From positions 68,155,899-68,219,898 of the forward strand of contig CM075857.1 of assembly GCA_037975125.1 (NCBI GenBank): a DNA stretch of 64,000 nt, read 5' to 3'. This stretch comes from Latrodectus hesperus. Taxonomy: Eukaryota > Arthropoda > Arachnida > Araneae > Theridiidae. Made by a program: the position numbers and the translations under genes. This document shows positions 23,346 to 41,119 of this stretch, piece by piece. The notes below the pieces were generated by a model. That model saw only the letters and a program-made list of their open reading frames with translations. It did not search any database and had not been told where the DNA came from. Every line of letters starts with the position of its first letter. Position 1 is the stretch's first letter.

Positions 23346-26300
23346 TTTTTGTAAACGTTTTTAATTTAATACATAGTAATGATAATACTAAATACATTTG
23401 TAGATGAGGTGATCCTAGAGTAGCTAAATTAATCCTACAGAATTTTAACTCTTTCCTTAGATTCTATTCTTTCAGTAATAATATCATAACATTTTGATTC
23501 ATATATTCCAATATTGTTGGACTGAAGGACTGAAAATTTATTCCTTTGCTAAAGTTATAATATTTATTCATTTTCCATGTAACAGAAAACAATTTTAAGC
23601 AACATTGTTAACTGATGATGGAGGGAATAAAATATAAAATTCTGCTCCTTACTTTAGTTCACTTATATATTTATAAATTTGCTATTGTTTATTTTTTCAA
23701 AATAATATTCAAGATTATTAAAACAATTTTCAAAGAGAACCTTTTGAAAATTGTTTTATTTTTTTAAAATTATTATTCTTTTGATTAAGTTACACGTACT
23801 AAAATATTTTACAATGAAAAGTTTATCACGAATTTTAAATCAATTTGAAATTTAATACAATTAAAAATTAAAATGTTTTCGCAAAATAATAAAATATGTT
23901 ATTTAATTGCCGATAAACACATGAAACTTAATAAATTATTACTAAAAAATCTTTAAATATTTCTTAAAATATTAAGCGAAATAAAAGAGTAAGAAAGTTT
24001 CATTTAAAATTTTAATTATACATTAATTAATCTTTCCATAATTAACTCAATTATTTTATTTGTTCACGCAAATTCAGTGGATAATTAATTATAATTAAAT
24101 TTAATTAAACTTATTAAGCTTGTACTTATATAAGAAAATTTTTATGAATAAAAATTTCTGCATTATAATGATATACAGTTGCTTTAGTACCTTCTTTTCA
24201 TATAATTGTTTCATAAAAATTTCCAAAATGACAATGTTAGATGATATCATTAAATTTAACACATAAAAAAATACTGAAAATTAAAAAAAAAACTGGGAAA
24301 TATTTTATTTATCGTTTATTTTTTCTACCATTTAAGCATGTAATATTATATTCTATTCAAACATATAACAATTCACATATATATGTACATAAAATATTCT
24401 TATTATTCCTAAACGATATTTTAATCTTTTAAGACAATTTTCAGATTGCACAAAATACATTGAATTAGAATAAAAAACGTAATTTAAATAAATTATAGTG
24501 TTTTATTTCCTTTTTTAAATATTAATTTACTAATTGCTTATACAAAAAGATTTATAAATAATAAAAATAAAATTCACTTATCTCTTAAACTTATTATTAA
24601 TCAAATTACATTTATAATTAAAATTAACAGAATGATAATTATCTCTTAAATGAATAGAAAATCTCTTCTATCAGTCCAACTTCAACCAAAATTATATTCT
24701 AATTTTAACCCGCATAAATTTTACGTATATTTCAAATTGAATAATTGTAAACATATTAAATGACTTATATAAGTTCAATAAAAGGACATCAATTTAAGTT
24801 TATTTGATATTTAATAAACATTAATTTGTAGTTTATAATATTAATTTGATTTTTCATTATTAATTGAAAAAAATTTAATGTTATGAATGCAAAATGTTCA
24901 TATTTTAAAAAATTATTTTATAAAATTAACTGATTTTCCTTCATCGGTCAAAATTGTCTCCTTAAATGTAAATTAGTTGCCTTGCTATATCACGGAAAAA
25001 ATGCTTTAAATATATTATTATCAGTTAACGTATGTTTTAACTTTGAATTACTATTTTTTATTTTATTAAACAACTAAATCTAATTATAGCATTATAAAAA
25101 CTTTTTAATCGTGTAAATGTCTTTACAACTTTATGAAATAATTATCGAATTCATTTCTTGTGTTGAAATTTTTTTATTTTTTTGTTTTACACTTTTTAAA
25201 TAGTTAAAATGTTTAAGGAGATAAACACATTATTAATTTTATATTTAAATTATTAGGTTCAATGACTCAAATATTTTTAGTTTAAAGCTTTTATGATTTA
25301 ATTCTGTGATGTGATTTTGTGACCCAGTTTATAAAATTTAAAGTAGGATAAATTGAAACTTTAAATTCAATAACTTTTGCTGAACTCTTCACTCTGAACT
25401 TTATTCTTTCAATGCAATATTCATATTGAATGATATGCACGTTGCACCATTTTTAATTCAGGTCAATTTCACATTTAACGGTGTAAAATTTATAGCAAAT
25501 ATGAATTTAGTATGATAAGACACTTAATGATAAGAAGGATATTCAATTACATAAACATAACCTCTTCTGTATTGATATAGGGATTTGACTACAACATAAG
25601 AAAAAACCCCATACATTCAACATGAACACAAGAATATTATGAGACCATCTTGCGAAAGATGTTAACAATCAACAATGGTGTTAGCAACACAATATAACAT
25701 TTGAAAACTACTACCGATTTGTTATACGAAAATCAGTGTAGTTTTAATTGGAATTGTATTTTTTTTAATTGTAAAGAAGTATAGAGAGACAAAGTTTAAA
25801 ATCTGGCCTATGACCTTTACTCAGTTGATTAGCATCAGCTGATTTATTTAATAAGCAACTTCGAACATCTTAATATGATTCATTTTACTATTTGAATAAA
25901 TATTCTTTCTATTTTCTGATAGCTAATACTTTCATTTCAACATCCATTGTAACATATAAACTTTTTCTAATAACATTAACAGATAACTGCGAGCAAACTG
26001 ATTTATTTTTCAAAATATTTTGTTATTCATCTACTTCTATATCTACTCAAGTTTATGTTTCACTGCACCACACTATATGTTTCACTGCACCACACTTTGT
26101 AAAAGCTTTTTTTCAGCCAATTGAAATTAAATTCTCATTACGTTTTTTCAATATTGCTCCAAGAATTAATAATTTTTTCATTAAATAGAATCGAAATGAA
26201 TGATATAGAGTCACAAAAACTAAAAAGAAAGTGTTTTATTTGTGAGAAAATGTGTTTTATAAAATATAATTTTAATCTTAAATATTGTAAGGACAAAAAG

Positions 26301-27391
26301 CCTAAAGATACATTCATCAATTTCCTCTTATAAGCATTTTCAGTAATTTTTTAGTAAGTATTAAGTAGTTAAAGAAATAGTTCTAAGAATAAAAGTTATG
26401 GTATTATATCTCCATCAGGTGCTTAAAATTAAAAAATAGATCTGAATTCAAACATGATAAAAATTTTACTTGTTGAAAAGTATTTTATTATTATTATGCA
26501 TTATTTATAGAAAAGTTGTTATTTTATTCATTTTATTTTTATTCATTACTGACAGAAGAGTATTTTACTTTGTAATATTGAAAGTTTTCAAAAAAAGATT
26601 AATAGTAAGCAAAAATATCATTGCTATTTAAATGTGGGGCCCACATTTCTATTCTTCATAAAAATTAAAATTAAGATATAAGGTGAAAACAGCATTTTGT
26701 AATAATTTACATTATTCCCTCCTTTATTTATCAATAAAGCGAATCACGCCTTCACTGAAAATATTAATAATGAATATAAAATTAAATATTAATAATAATC
26801 TAATAATCCTATGATAAGCAGAAAGTTACATTTTTAAAGCTCTCGAAATTAATTGGTGTTGTTGATACAGTTATCGAAAATAATTATAACTAAAATATCA
26901 GTTTTGGAAGGATTTAAAATGGTTTTAATTTAAATATTCTCCCAGAAATTAAACATTCAGATTAAAATATTGATTGTGAAAAGCCATCTCAGAATGTTGG
27001 GGTGGTAAAAACATCTAAATATTAATTAATAGGCGTATTTAAATAACAATATTTTGCAAAAATAACCTTGCTTAGGAAACAAACTTTGTCCAGTGTTTCA
27101 GAAGATCCATGTATAATAATTTGAACATATTTGTCATCTGGATACAATTTCCTTTCCAAAAGAGGTAAATTTTTATGTCTTTTAAGAGAGGCATGGAAGC
27201 TTTTTATCACTAGCAATTTGAAGCAACAACTAACATTAAATTGAATTATTAAATATTATTAAATTGAATAACACATGAATTGATAAGTTTCAATCATGCC
27301 AATAATTGAATAAATAAAACATTAGGCATAGAATCCCAATAAATAACAGCAGTATTTCAATTGATAATTTTCAAATATTTTTCTTTATGTA
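23346..27391. other. AT-rich non-coding stretch
   Basis: Contains a 15-bp perfect stem-loop at 23720-23757 and a tandem duplication of a 22-bp unit (TATGTTTCACTGCACCACAC plus 2 bp) at 26054-26097. No gene is supported. A 64-codon minus-strand frame at 27022-27216 has more balanced amino-acid use than its surroundings but no recognised motif. Confidence 0.5.
23720..23757. repeat. Short perfect stem-loop (15-bp stem, 8-nt loop)
   Basis: AAAACAATTTTCAAA at 23720-23734 is the exact reverse complement of 23743-23757, and a T-rich run follows. In AT-rich DNA this may be chance. Confidence 0.6.
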
Positions 27392-27393
27392 TA

Positions 27394-27554
27394 CAAAGTG
27401 TCCCAAAACGACCGCATACATTCTGGGCAGCTAGATTCCTCGTTGGGAGTACATAAAAACTGCCCAAAGAAGTGTTATTGTACAATCCATAGTTTACGAG
27501 AAAAATACGAAAACAAAGCATGACGTCTCTTCCGGTGCAAGAAAAAACACTTTA
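27394..27554. repeat. Left terminal inverted repeat
   Basis: Reverse-complement partner of 28163-28304, about 160 bp and complete at its tip (TA then CAAAGTGTCCC). Confidence 0.87.
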
Positions 27555-27996
27555 TTGAACATATCAACAGTAGTATATGCACAATATAATGCAGATGTTC
27601 AAAGTGTCCACCGTGAATGTCCAGGCAGGCTTGAGCATGCCGTAGAATGACTGTCAACACACGTTGCAGCATCGCGGGGTCCAACGAAGTACAAGCAGCA
27701 TGCAGACTGGCAACTAAGTTCATTGGTGTTGGCACTACATCTCGATACACCAGTTCCTTGAGATAGCCCCCATAGAAAAAATCCAGCAGTGTAAGATCTG
27801 GTAAATCTTGCGGATTTAGAATCGGACCCCAAATTCTGATCCAGCGCCCGAATTTTCCATATCCAGCCAACCACTCGTACAGGAGCACAGAAATGCACCG
27901 AAATCCTAGCACGCTGGAACCAAAGGCATTTTCATTACATCGGCAGTAAATCAAGTACATGTCGTAGCAGTAACAAACAGAATACCTGGCCATCAT
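27475..27996 (-). pseudogene. Internally deleted transposase: N-terminal start joined to C-terminal core
   Basis: A 173-codon frame. Residues 1-30 (MMARYSV, MYLIYCRCNENAFG) resemble the beginning of DUF4817-type helix-turn-helix transposases. From about residue 38 it reads like the region just before the third catalytic Asp (YEWLAGYGKFGRWI, then LPDLTLLDFF with the Asp kept). The tail is ELVYRDVVPTPMNLVASLHAACTSLDP and ends near GGHFEHL. The middle, with most of the helix-turn-helix and the first two catalytic Asp residues, is missing without breaking the frame. The last residues run into the left inverted repeat, so the frame end is probably not the ancestral stop. It cannot be catalytic. 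Confidence 0.85.
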
Positions 27997-28162
27997 ACGC
28001 AGACTACCGGTAACTGCAAAATGCAGCCTTTTAAATACCAGTTCAACGGTGGCTTAACGTCATTCCATGGCGCACGCGCATGCATATCGCGATATGCAAG
28101 ACGAACATTTTAAACTTTATCATCTGGAAAGATATGCATATACTGTTTTTGATATGTCCAAA

Positions 28163-28304
28163 AAAGTATTTTTTTCTTGCACCGGCAGTGCCGTCATAAT
28201 TTGTTTTTCGTATTTTCTCGTAAACTATGGATCGTACAGGAACGCTTCTTTGGGAAGTTTTTATGTACTCTCAACGAGGAATCTAGCTGTGCAGTAATGC
28301 ATAC
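28163..28304. repeat. Right terminal inverted repeat, outer tip lost
   Basis: Matches the reverse complement of 27394-27554 with scattered substitutions. The match stops near 28304, about 23 bp short of the expected terminus. Confidence 0.85.
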
Positions 28305-29590
28305 TATGTTTATTTTTTGTGTTCAATTTATACAATTTTATTTAATGATTTAAAACTTTTTTGCTCTTAAATTTAATTTTTTTAGAAATAAAAATATATT
28401 TATTTAATTATTGTTTAGATATTCAGTACTTCATGAACCTGCAAACATAGCCTGCAAGAACTATAAATAGAGATAACCTTTATAGAAAGTTTCATGTTTA
28501 CTATTTCCTTGTGTGTACCTGAAAATTTTTATAAATATTTTGCTTTCATACAAATCGCATTAAAATTGTAATCATAAATCAGCATAAAAATAGTTAATTA
28601 ATAATTAGTTTTCCATTTATTTCAAATTTTTTTTATGATTTTAAGCATTTTATATTTTAGTAAAACATTTTTTTTAGATTTAATTTAAAGAGTCTGAAAC
28701 ACACATCCATCATCTATACTAACACTTTAAAAATGTGCTTATTTAACCAAGAATTTAAGATATTTTCTCGAACTAAAATACCGAAATCTTTAAGAGATGA
28801 AAAACAATTAAAAATTTAAATCTAAGTTTAGTAAACAAATTAGTTTATAATGATAATTGTGTAATGGTAAGTAAGTTTATTATGATAATTGCGTCTCAAT
28901 AAATAGAAATATTTTAATGAGCATCGTGTCTCAGTAAAAAAGAATATTTGAATATAAAATAATTTGTAATTTTATAAAAAGAACTATGTTTGTGATATAT
29001 ACTGAATGATTCAGAAGTTTGAATATTTTATGTAAAAATTTTTGAAGCCTGCATACAGAGAGGTGGACTCAACCAGTTACAATTCGCATTGAAAATGTTA
29101 ATCTCGGCCACGCTACCACGTTTGATGCGAGCCTCTCTTTAATAGTAATTTTGAATTCTTTGAATGTATGTTGGATTTTATTTCAATAATCCCTAGATTC
29201 TTTGAAGTTTTCAAAAGATAATGTTGCTTTAGATTTGAATCAGAAATTCGTGATGGTGGTTAATAAATAATAAATTCACAATAAACCAATTATTTTCTGC
29301 TAAACTTTTGAATTTACGTGCTTTTAAACATTTATAAATTATTTATAGGTTTTACTTTCAATTTATAATTAAATTTCTTATTTGAATATTTAAATATATT
29401 GAAATTATTCATCTATTTTCTACCAGTTTAAGATAAAATAAAAAAATAAGTCGAAGAAATAAAATCTTGAAAGATTTATTGGAAAATAACCCTATATTTT
29501 TGGAAAGCATTTAATTAATCTCTTCTTAAGTAATGAATTTATATTTAATAAATGTTTGTATATAAAAAACTTTTATTTATTTTACTTTAA

Positions 29591-29593
<3 letters not shown>
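28305..29593. other. AT-rich non-coding stretch
   Basis: Nothing recognisable. A small G+C-richer patch near 29045-29140 has an AGAGAGG/CCTCTCT pairing but no further structure. Confidence 0.5.
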
Positions 29594-29681
<88 letters not shown>

Positions 29682-29728
29682 TATATATGTATATATATAT
29701 ATGTATATATATATATAGATATTGTATG

Positions 29729-29795
<67 letters not shown>
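29594..29795. repeat. (TA)n microsatellite with interruptions, about 200 bp
   Basis: Long TA alternation broken by TTTATA, GTTTATATATG and a GATATTGTATGTATG stretch around 29676-29730. The open frames across it are artefacts of the repeat. Confidence 0.97.
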
Positions 29796-34564
<4,769 letters not shown>

Positions 34565-35640
34565 TAAATTTCAAGAACCAGAAAAGTTAGCACCACTACT
34601 TAATACCGTTTAGGACCAAGAAAGCAGAAGTGATGCAACATGACATGTCAAGAACTGGATTAGTGTCTGATCAACTCTTCTAGTCAACTTACACTTTGAA
34701 TCCTGCAGAGTAATCCACATATCAATAGAAATTTCAGATGATGATCTTTTCTGAACGAAGTATAACAAGACAAATTAAACATGTTCAATTATGCTTATGT
34801 CAGAGATTTTAGAAACCGAATGATAGTGTCTAAAATCAAAAGAGCTATTAAAATGAATGAGAAGCTGTTTCTGATGTGCGAGATGCTTCATGTCTTGTTG
34901 AAACTATCTACTGGAATCTAAAATGTGCATAAATGGACTTAGACGATCAAAAAATATTTATGTTTACGCATCTGTCCCCAATTAAATTCATCTACATTCA
35001 ACTGTTAGAGGTACAACATTATACTAAATGCATATACTCTAAGCCATAACAGAAACTTCACAAACTTTATCATTCTGTAACTGATATGAAAGGTCTATAG
35101 ATTTATAAGGAATTCTCTATAGTTTCATAAGTCTATCAGCACAATACAATCGGAAACGAGACTCGTCAGTTCAAAAGATTATGTTATATGAAGCCAACAA
35201 ATGCGCATTCATGAGCATTTGGTTCCTAAATCTCATATTAAAGAATCCTGCTGATCATTTCATACGTTGACACGTAAAATAGAGGGTTAATGAATTACTG
35301 CGAAGAAGAATAGGGTCCATAAAGTGATACCAAAATTTAGCCTAAACTCCTTATCTGGACATGGAAATGAGATACTTTTTTATACGAGCCATGGTCAATT
35401 TCCATCTTATTCCATAAGTCACCCATATTGAATTACAAGAATTGCGCCTGTGGGAAGAAAAATGACCTAATACAACCTAACTACCAGCTCATTAACATTA
35501 TCCTGATATTTAACCGTTCCTGTGAAAATTGGAAGACTATGTGGAAGAATAGAATCTTGAGCAATCAATACATTGCCAGTCCAATTAAATAAATCAATGG
35601 AATTTCTGGTCAATTATAGAATCTAATTTTTTTGGATATG
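34565..35640 (-). pseudogene. Tc1-like (DDE) transposase pseudogene
   Basis: A G+C-richer island whose minus strand translates to Tc1-type motifs in shifting frames. The first catalytic block is TDESRFRLYCADR (the TDES codons near 35158-35172). The second is FQQD, with the Asp codon at 34892-34894. The third is IIEHV, with the Glu codon at 34784-34786. The second and third are in the same frame with 35 residues between them, close to the 34 of Tc1 elements. Many stops and shifts interrupt the rest. Upstream sequence (35250-35640) holds the decayed helix-turn-helix half, which I can trace only faintly. No inverted repeats were recognised. In Tc1 elements this protein cuts and rejoins DNA at TA sites; this copy is dead. 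Confidence 0.75.
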
Positions 35641-37059
35641 GAAATATCCAATATAAATGAAAACAAACTTATTTTATCCTATAATTTTTATGAATTAAGA
35701 TTATATTTTAGTAAATAAAATTCTATGTAAGTATAACCACAAATTCTCAATTTCGGTTGTAATCAAGAATTTTATAAAATTTCAAAACAATCACCCTTAT
35801 ATTAACTGAATTCAATATGTTTTTAACCACATTATCATTTATATTACTTTATTCTCATCTTTATAATTGTTCAGAATGTCTTTGCAAATTTATTAAGAAT
35901 GTAAAATAAACATATTTAACTACAGTAAATAACATTATGATGCAATATGATGTATTATTATAATATATAAAATTCCCGGCAGCTTCCATTAAATTGTTAA
36001 ATTTTACAAAGAAAGAATCTATATTTTTTTAAATAAATTAACTCATTTAGTAAGAAACCTTTTTTAAATCTTAAAAATTGGTTCTGTATTTCATAACACA
36101 TACTAAAAAATATTCTTGCATAAATCTTCAATATTCTTAAAGTTATTGGAAATGATTAGCCATTCAAGATCAAAAAATAAATGTTTAGCATTTAAATGCA
36201 ATACTCTTACCTAAATAGAATGTAGTTCATTTTAAAAAAAATATGAAAATCTAAGATCGCTTAAGAGAATGCGCTTTAAATGGAACAAATAAGAGTTCAA
36301 CTTTAAATATTGTTATTCCTTGTCTAGACTACTACGTCTTTGAATGTTTCCTTTACCTTAACAGATTTCTTTCTATTGTAAAAAGTACATTAAAAGTTAC
36401 AAAAGTTTATCTCGATAGCAAAACAAAACTCATTTCTCAATAAAATGATTGGAGCAAATCCTGCTTTTGGAAATGATATTATACTAACAATTCAAATAAA
36501 ATGAATGATTTCAAACAAATTGTTTAATTTTAACAATAATTTTAGAGTAAAACTATATAAAACTGCCCACTTAAAGTAGGGATATACAAATAAATATTCT
36601 ATAAGCAACATTATAGAACAAAAATTTAAATTTTATAGCTAAAATTTAGATTTTGTTTAACATTTCAAGTCAACACAATTTCATCTTAATTTAAATATTA
36701 AAAATGTTTCGACGCTATTTATTAAATTCTTATAGTTTAACAAATATTATAATTTATTTGAATGTGCAAACGCTGACAAGCAGATTATAAATTTGTAAAT
36801 TAAATTGACTTCGTTTTATAAACATTGTTAAAACAATTTTTGATAAAAAAAATTTAATATTTAAAATTAAATAGTTTTATATGAAATTTTGTCTTATTTT
36901 TCTCATATTCTCTAACGTATTTTAAGCTAAAAAACACTTTAGAGCTATAAACTTTGCGTTTGTTTAAAAATATTTTTAACTTTTAGGAATTAAAAATATT
37001 TTAAAACAAACAAACGTAAATTTGCATCATTTCTTTGATAAGCATAATCTTTTAAGCTT
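35641..37059. other. AT-rich non-coding stretch
   Basis: Nothing recognisable on either strand. Confidence 0.5.
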
Positions 37060-37975
37060 GGATAGTCTTTTGCATCTATGTCATTAGTTGGCAATCAGCC
37101 CAATAAAGTGATATTGAAGAAGAATAGTAAAAATTAAAATTAGTGTCCATAGAGTTGTCTTTAGGAAACTTTAAGGCAATCGGATAATCTCTGAGATGGA
37201 CACCATCCGTATCCCCCTGTTGGCACAGAAAAGCAGTAAGCCATATTTTTGACTCCAACAACATGTCTATGGCAAATAGTCATGTCCAGTAAGCAAATGA
37301 AAGAAAGCAACTCCAATAGATACATTTTGGGAACTGGGCATTCTACTATTTTGTTGAGCATGACAGTTCCCACAGTTGCATCACTGTACAAGGAAGCTCT
37401 ATATTTTTTAAATTACTGTAAATGATTCTTTTGATGTTATGCAAAGGCAGAGATGAGTAAGATTGTTAAATGAAAAATCCCGCTTTGGCAAACCTCTCAG
37501 CCTACTCGTTTCCAAAAATGTCACAATGCATAGAAATCCTCTGAAAGTAAAACTTTTTCTTGATTTTTTTTTTAATTTCGATTAACTTTATTCTATAGGA
37601 TACAACTCGTGCGTTTTCATTATACCTTAAATTCAGAAGCGGCGATATAGCAACTTGAGAATCGATAAGAAATACAATATTCTGTTTAAAATGACTTTCC
37701 AATTTATCGGTTGCAAAAGATATTGCCATTGTATCCCCGTCAAAATTATCACAATACTTCTCAACTAGATAACTACATCTGAAAGCACTTGAATATGCTA
37801 CAGCACCAAAGTTCTGCTAAGCCATCCGTGTACACGTGGAATTGTTAGTAAAGAGGATAACATCAATGTATAGTATTAAAAGTAGGACTTTAAGGCATCT
37901 TGTATAGAAAATTGCATGCCAACATTCCAAACAAGATCAATTTGGTTCTCTAACGTCACTTGGAATAAGCATGAC
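37060..37975 (-). pseudogene. 3' fragment of a LINE ORF2 (RNase H and C-terminal knuckle)
   Basis: The minus-strand translation gives an RNase H domain in several frames. Tyr-Thr-Asp-Gly lies at 37821-37832. A DGDTMAI segment replaces the usual Glu-containing block (near 37723-37745). FLIDSQVAI follows near 37645-37675, then FQRISMHCDIFGNE and AERFAKAG. Further on, LLTGHDYL (near 37273-37297) and GDTDGVHLRDYP mark the C-terminal knuckle, whose final Cys is now Tyr. The endonuclease and RT are absent, so the copy is 5'-truncated as most LINE copies are. The sequence differs from the LINE at 2285-7218 and belongs to another family with an RNase H domain (Jockey/I-like). Confidence 0.8.
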
Positions 37976-38700
37976 TTTAAGTATTTATTTATTTATCACA
38001 GAAAAATGCGTAGTGAGAGTTATTTCTTAAAACTCGAATAATAAAAGGAGTAAAACTCCAAAATAAAAATTTTGTTCCTCTAAAAGTTCAGTAAATTCAT
38101 TCTTTTATTTTAATATGCGCAAAAGAAATGATAATTAGGAAGTGCATTTAGCATTTTTAAATAAAAAGCTTAAATTTTCTTTTTCTCTATGGGAATTTAA
38201 AGGACATAAATAATATCTTTTATATTAAGATACAAGTTAGTATAAAAGATTTTTAGATAATAATACTTTAAGAGCAATTCCTAGCTTTAGGTAATAGTAG
38301 TTATTTCCAATTTCTTAACAAGAACACTCTTGAGTTAAATTATTTTAATATAACTTTATTACAATCAAAAATATTCATATAGATAGAGATTATTTGCATA
38401 TTAATATTCTAGTACTCTGGTGTGATGTCTAAAGTGTAAATGCCAACTTAGATGGGTAACATGTTAATTCATTTCCTGACTCAGATTGACAAATCATAGA
38501 TCTAAGTATATCATCGAAAATTTAGGTCATTGAGTTTGAAATTAATAACTCAAAGATACTACAATTAATATATAAGTTTTTTTAATATTATTCATTTTTA
38601 ATCAGATTAATACATGCCGCTGTCATCATAGTGTTACAATTTTAAAGTTTATGGTTATTTACTTTAGTTTCCGTCCAAGGCGGGAGATCGAGTCATACAA

Positions 38701-38703
<3 letters not shown>
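37976..38703. other. AT-rich non-coding stretch
   Basis: I see no feature. Confidence 0.5.
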
Positions 38704-38795
<92 letters not shown>

Positions 38796-38796
38796 T
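38704..38796. repeat. (TA)n microsatellite, about 90 bp
   Basis: Uninterrupted TA alternation followed by TATATT. Confidence 0.97.
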
Positions 38797-40751
38797 GTAA
38801 TAGTTGCTACTATTATTTTGACAACTAAGAAATTTTACTGTCATCTGTTAGACAGGAAGAAAAAAATTGACATGAAAGAATGACTTTACAAAACGAGAAA
38901 TAGTTGTGTTGGTTTCAGTTATGAGTGCTTACTGAAAACATCATTGCATGAAATTAATGAGAAGATGAGAAAAACTTATAATAAAAAAATTCACATCTAA
39001 TGGCTGAATCTAACCTAATACTTAAAAATTTAATTTACAGCTATATTAAATAATTTCATTATTTGACTAAGGTTTTATGTTTAGATAACTAATAAAGATG
39101 TTAAAATTTTAGTAGTAAATATTTAAAAACAATCAATGGCAAAATTCAAAAATAATTAATTTATCAATTTTAGAAATACTATAACCATTATAATCAAACG
39201 TATTGCTACATTAATTATATTTTTAGATGGAAACATTTCGTGTGGAAGAAATAATTGACTTCGTAAATTGCTAAATAATGTGAGGAAAACTTATTTGTTA
39301 GGGAGTTAAATGAAAAAAATGGTTGGAAAATAAGTTTAAAAAAAAAACCTTCGCATTTTTCAAAATAAAATTCTAAAGTAACAAAGAGATAAGTATAGTT
39401 CAATTTTTTTTCAAAATCATTCTACCTTGAAAGGAGATTTTAAATCAGCCTGCTTAGCATTAAGAGAAATTTTCTTTATTAAAATATTTTTCTGCGAGTT
39501 TCTTGGAATATAATTAAGCTTAACATATTGCTCTTGAGAGAACAAAATGTTTAAATGAAAATTATTTTAAAAGAATTTACTTCACTTTTATAAATAAAAG
39601 AAAATATTTTTATTTCAAGAACTAAAATAGTAAAAATTTATAGAAAACAAATAAATATCAAATTATGCAACAAAATAAAAATTAATGATCCAGGGAGAAC
39701 ATTACAATGTTTGAACTTAAAAATAATCATTAAAATAAATTAAATAATTGGATAACATTATACAATGAGTTAATATTAATTTCTAAAGATACATCGAATA
39801 AGTATTACACATAATTGCATCTTATTGATTAAAATTTTATGAAAAATGTGAAAGATTTCAAATAGATATTGAATTCAAAATTTTTATTAGTTTTTCTATT
39901 AATAATTAAAAAATGTTCAAAACTTTAATGGAATGTAAGCTTTCCATCCTTTTCTAAACCGATATTTAGTTGAAAATATTCAAGATATGATGTCCATTCT
40001 CAATTTAATAATATTTACAATTATCAGTTATTTTAAAACTAATGTATTTAATTTTATTTTTAAAGAAAAAAGTATTCTGGAAATTAGTTTGTATTTTCCA
40101 AGTTAACTTTCATGTTTCATATTGAAAATTAAATTTTAAAAAAATTTCATTTTCAACCATAAGTAAATATATTTTTGCTTAGAAACCCTTCGATATAAAT
40201 TTATGCTTAATGTAATCACCATTTTGACAAATGAGGACCATATGTTAAGCGATACAATGATAATAAATGAGATTATTTTACAAATTTTTGCACAATCCTA
40301 CAGATCTCTGTGCGTAAATAATGCAGTTTTGGCATTTCCTTTTGGAATTAGCCCTTTAACACAAAAGAGGCAAAAACAATTCTCTAATTTTGTTTTTAAA
40401 TTTAAAATTATTGAACTGATTAAAAGTTAACTCAAACTCTGGCAGGTGATACGAAAAGGCATCTGTATTTTCATGAAAATATATATAAATGTATTTGCTC
40501 CAGTTCTAAAAATTATTGCAAATTATACTTTTTTAAAATTCTGAAAATGTATGCAAGTAAAAATTGTAGGTATTTAAAGGGAAACAAAAATCATTTTAAT
40601 AAAAAAGCAGAAATGCATTTCAGAAAAAAACATTTGATTTTATTTTTCCTTATAATTTTTAATAACCTTTAACATAAAAGTCGTTCTTTCAGCATATTTT
40701 CAAAAAGCTGTTTACTTCTATTGGTATTCGTATTTTAAAGGAATGAAATCC
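38797..40751. other. AT-rich non-coding stretch
   Basis: No supported gene. A 75-codon plus-strand frame at 40203-40430 has no recognised motif. Confidence 0.5.
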
Positions 40752-40758
40752 TATATTG

Positions 40759-41112
40759 TTGTTGTGTTGCTTATGACACTTGGACAAGCCAAGCTCGCTA
40801 TGCCTTGGCTATGCGAATTAAAGTCAATTGGCAGCGTCTTTCGTTTTTGATCAGAGCATCACGAAGGTGAAAGTACTTTTTTTCTCTTTTTTAAATCGTC
40901 CGATAAATGGCACCACCAGATGAACCACTCCCACAATTTTGACATTGATCTGAAGGGGGGGGGGAATTTTCTCCAGACCATTGTGCCCATGGTAATGGCT
41001 CAATGACCGACCACAGGACTTTTGAGCACATATATCCCATGCACTCGGTGGGTCTTTTGGTGGCATTGGGAATCGAACCCCCGCCTTCTGGCTAACCACT
41101 AGGCTACCACAG
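40759..41112 (-). mobile_element. tRNA-derived SINE with target duplication
   Basis: Read on the minus strand from 41112, the head carries an A box (TAGCCTAGTGGTTAG) and a B box (GGTTCGATTCC near 41067-41077), the internal Pol III promoter of tRNA genes. A non-tRNA body of about 290 bp follows, including a run of ten C (ten G on the plus strand at 40955-40964). It ends in a short CAA-type repeat. TATATTG flanks it on both sides (40752-40758 and 41113-41119), a 7-8-bp target duplication. It encodes no protein and would depend on a LINE for mobility; which LINE cannot be told here. The 82-codon minus-strand frame inside it is incidental. Confidence 0.9.
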
Positions 41113-41119
41113 TATATTG

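Larger units (their letters stand above)
27394..28304 (-). mobile_element. Internally deleted long-TIR DNA transposon
   Basis: The left end begins CAAAGTGTCCCAAAACG after a TA (27392-27393). Long inverted repeats lie at 27394-27554 and 28163-28304. They share AACGAGGAATCTAGCTG-type sequence and a long block with CTCGTAAACTATGGAT. The right repeat lacks about 23 bp at its outer tip, so the target duplication is lost on that side. The interior carries a shortened transposase frame on the minus strand. At about 0.9 kb it is much shorter than the 1.6-kb full-length relative in this window. Confidence 0.87.

Noticed and set aside
27022..27216. 64-codon minus-strand frame with balanced composition (LLERKLYPDDKYVQ)
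   Set aside because: It looks more protein-like than its surroundings, but I recognise no family and see no splice context or homologous copy. It could be an exon or a transposon scrap, and a translated search would be decisive.
28067..28297. 76-codon plus-strand frame at the right end of the 27394 element
   Set aside because: It runs across the 5' leader and inverted repeat of the element in the antisense direction.
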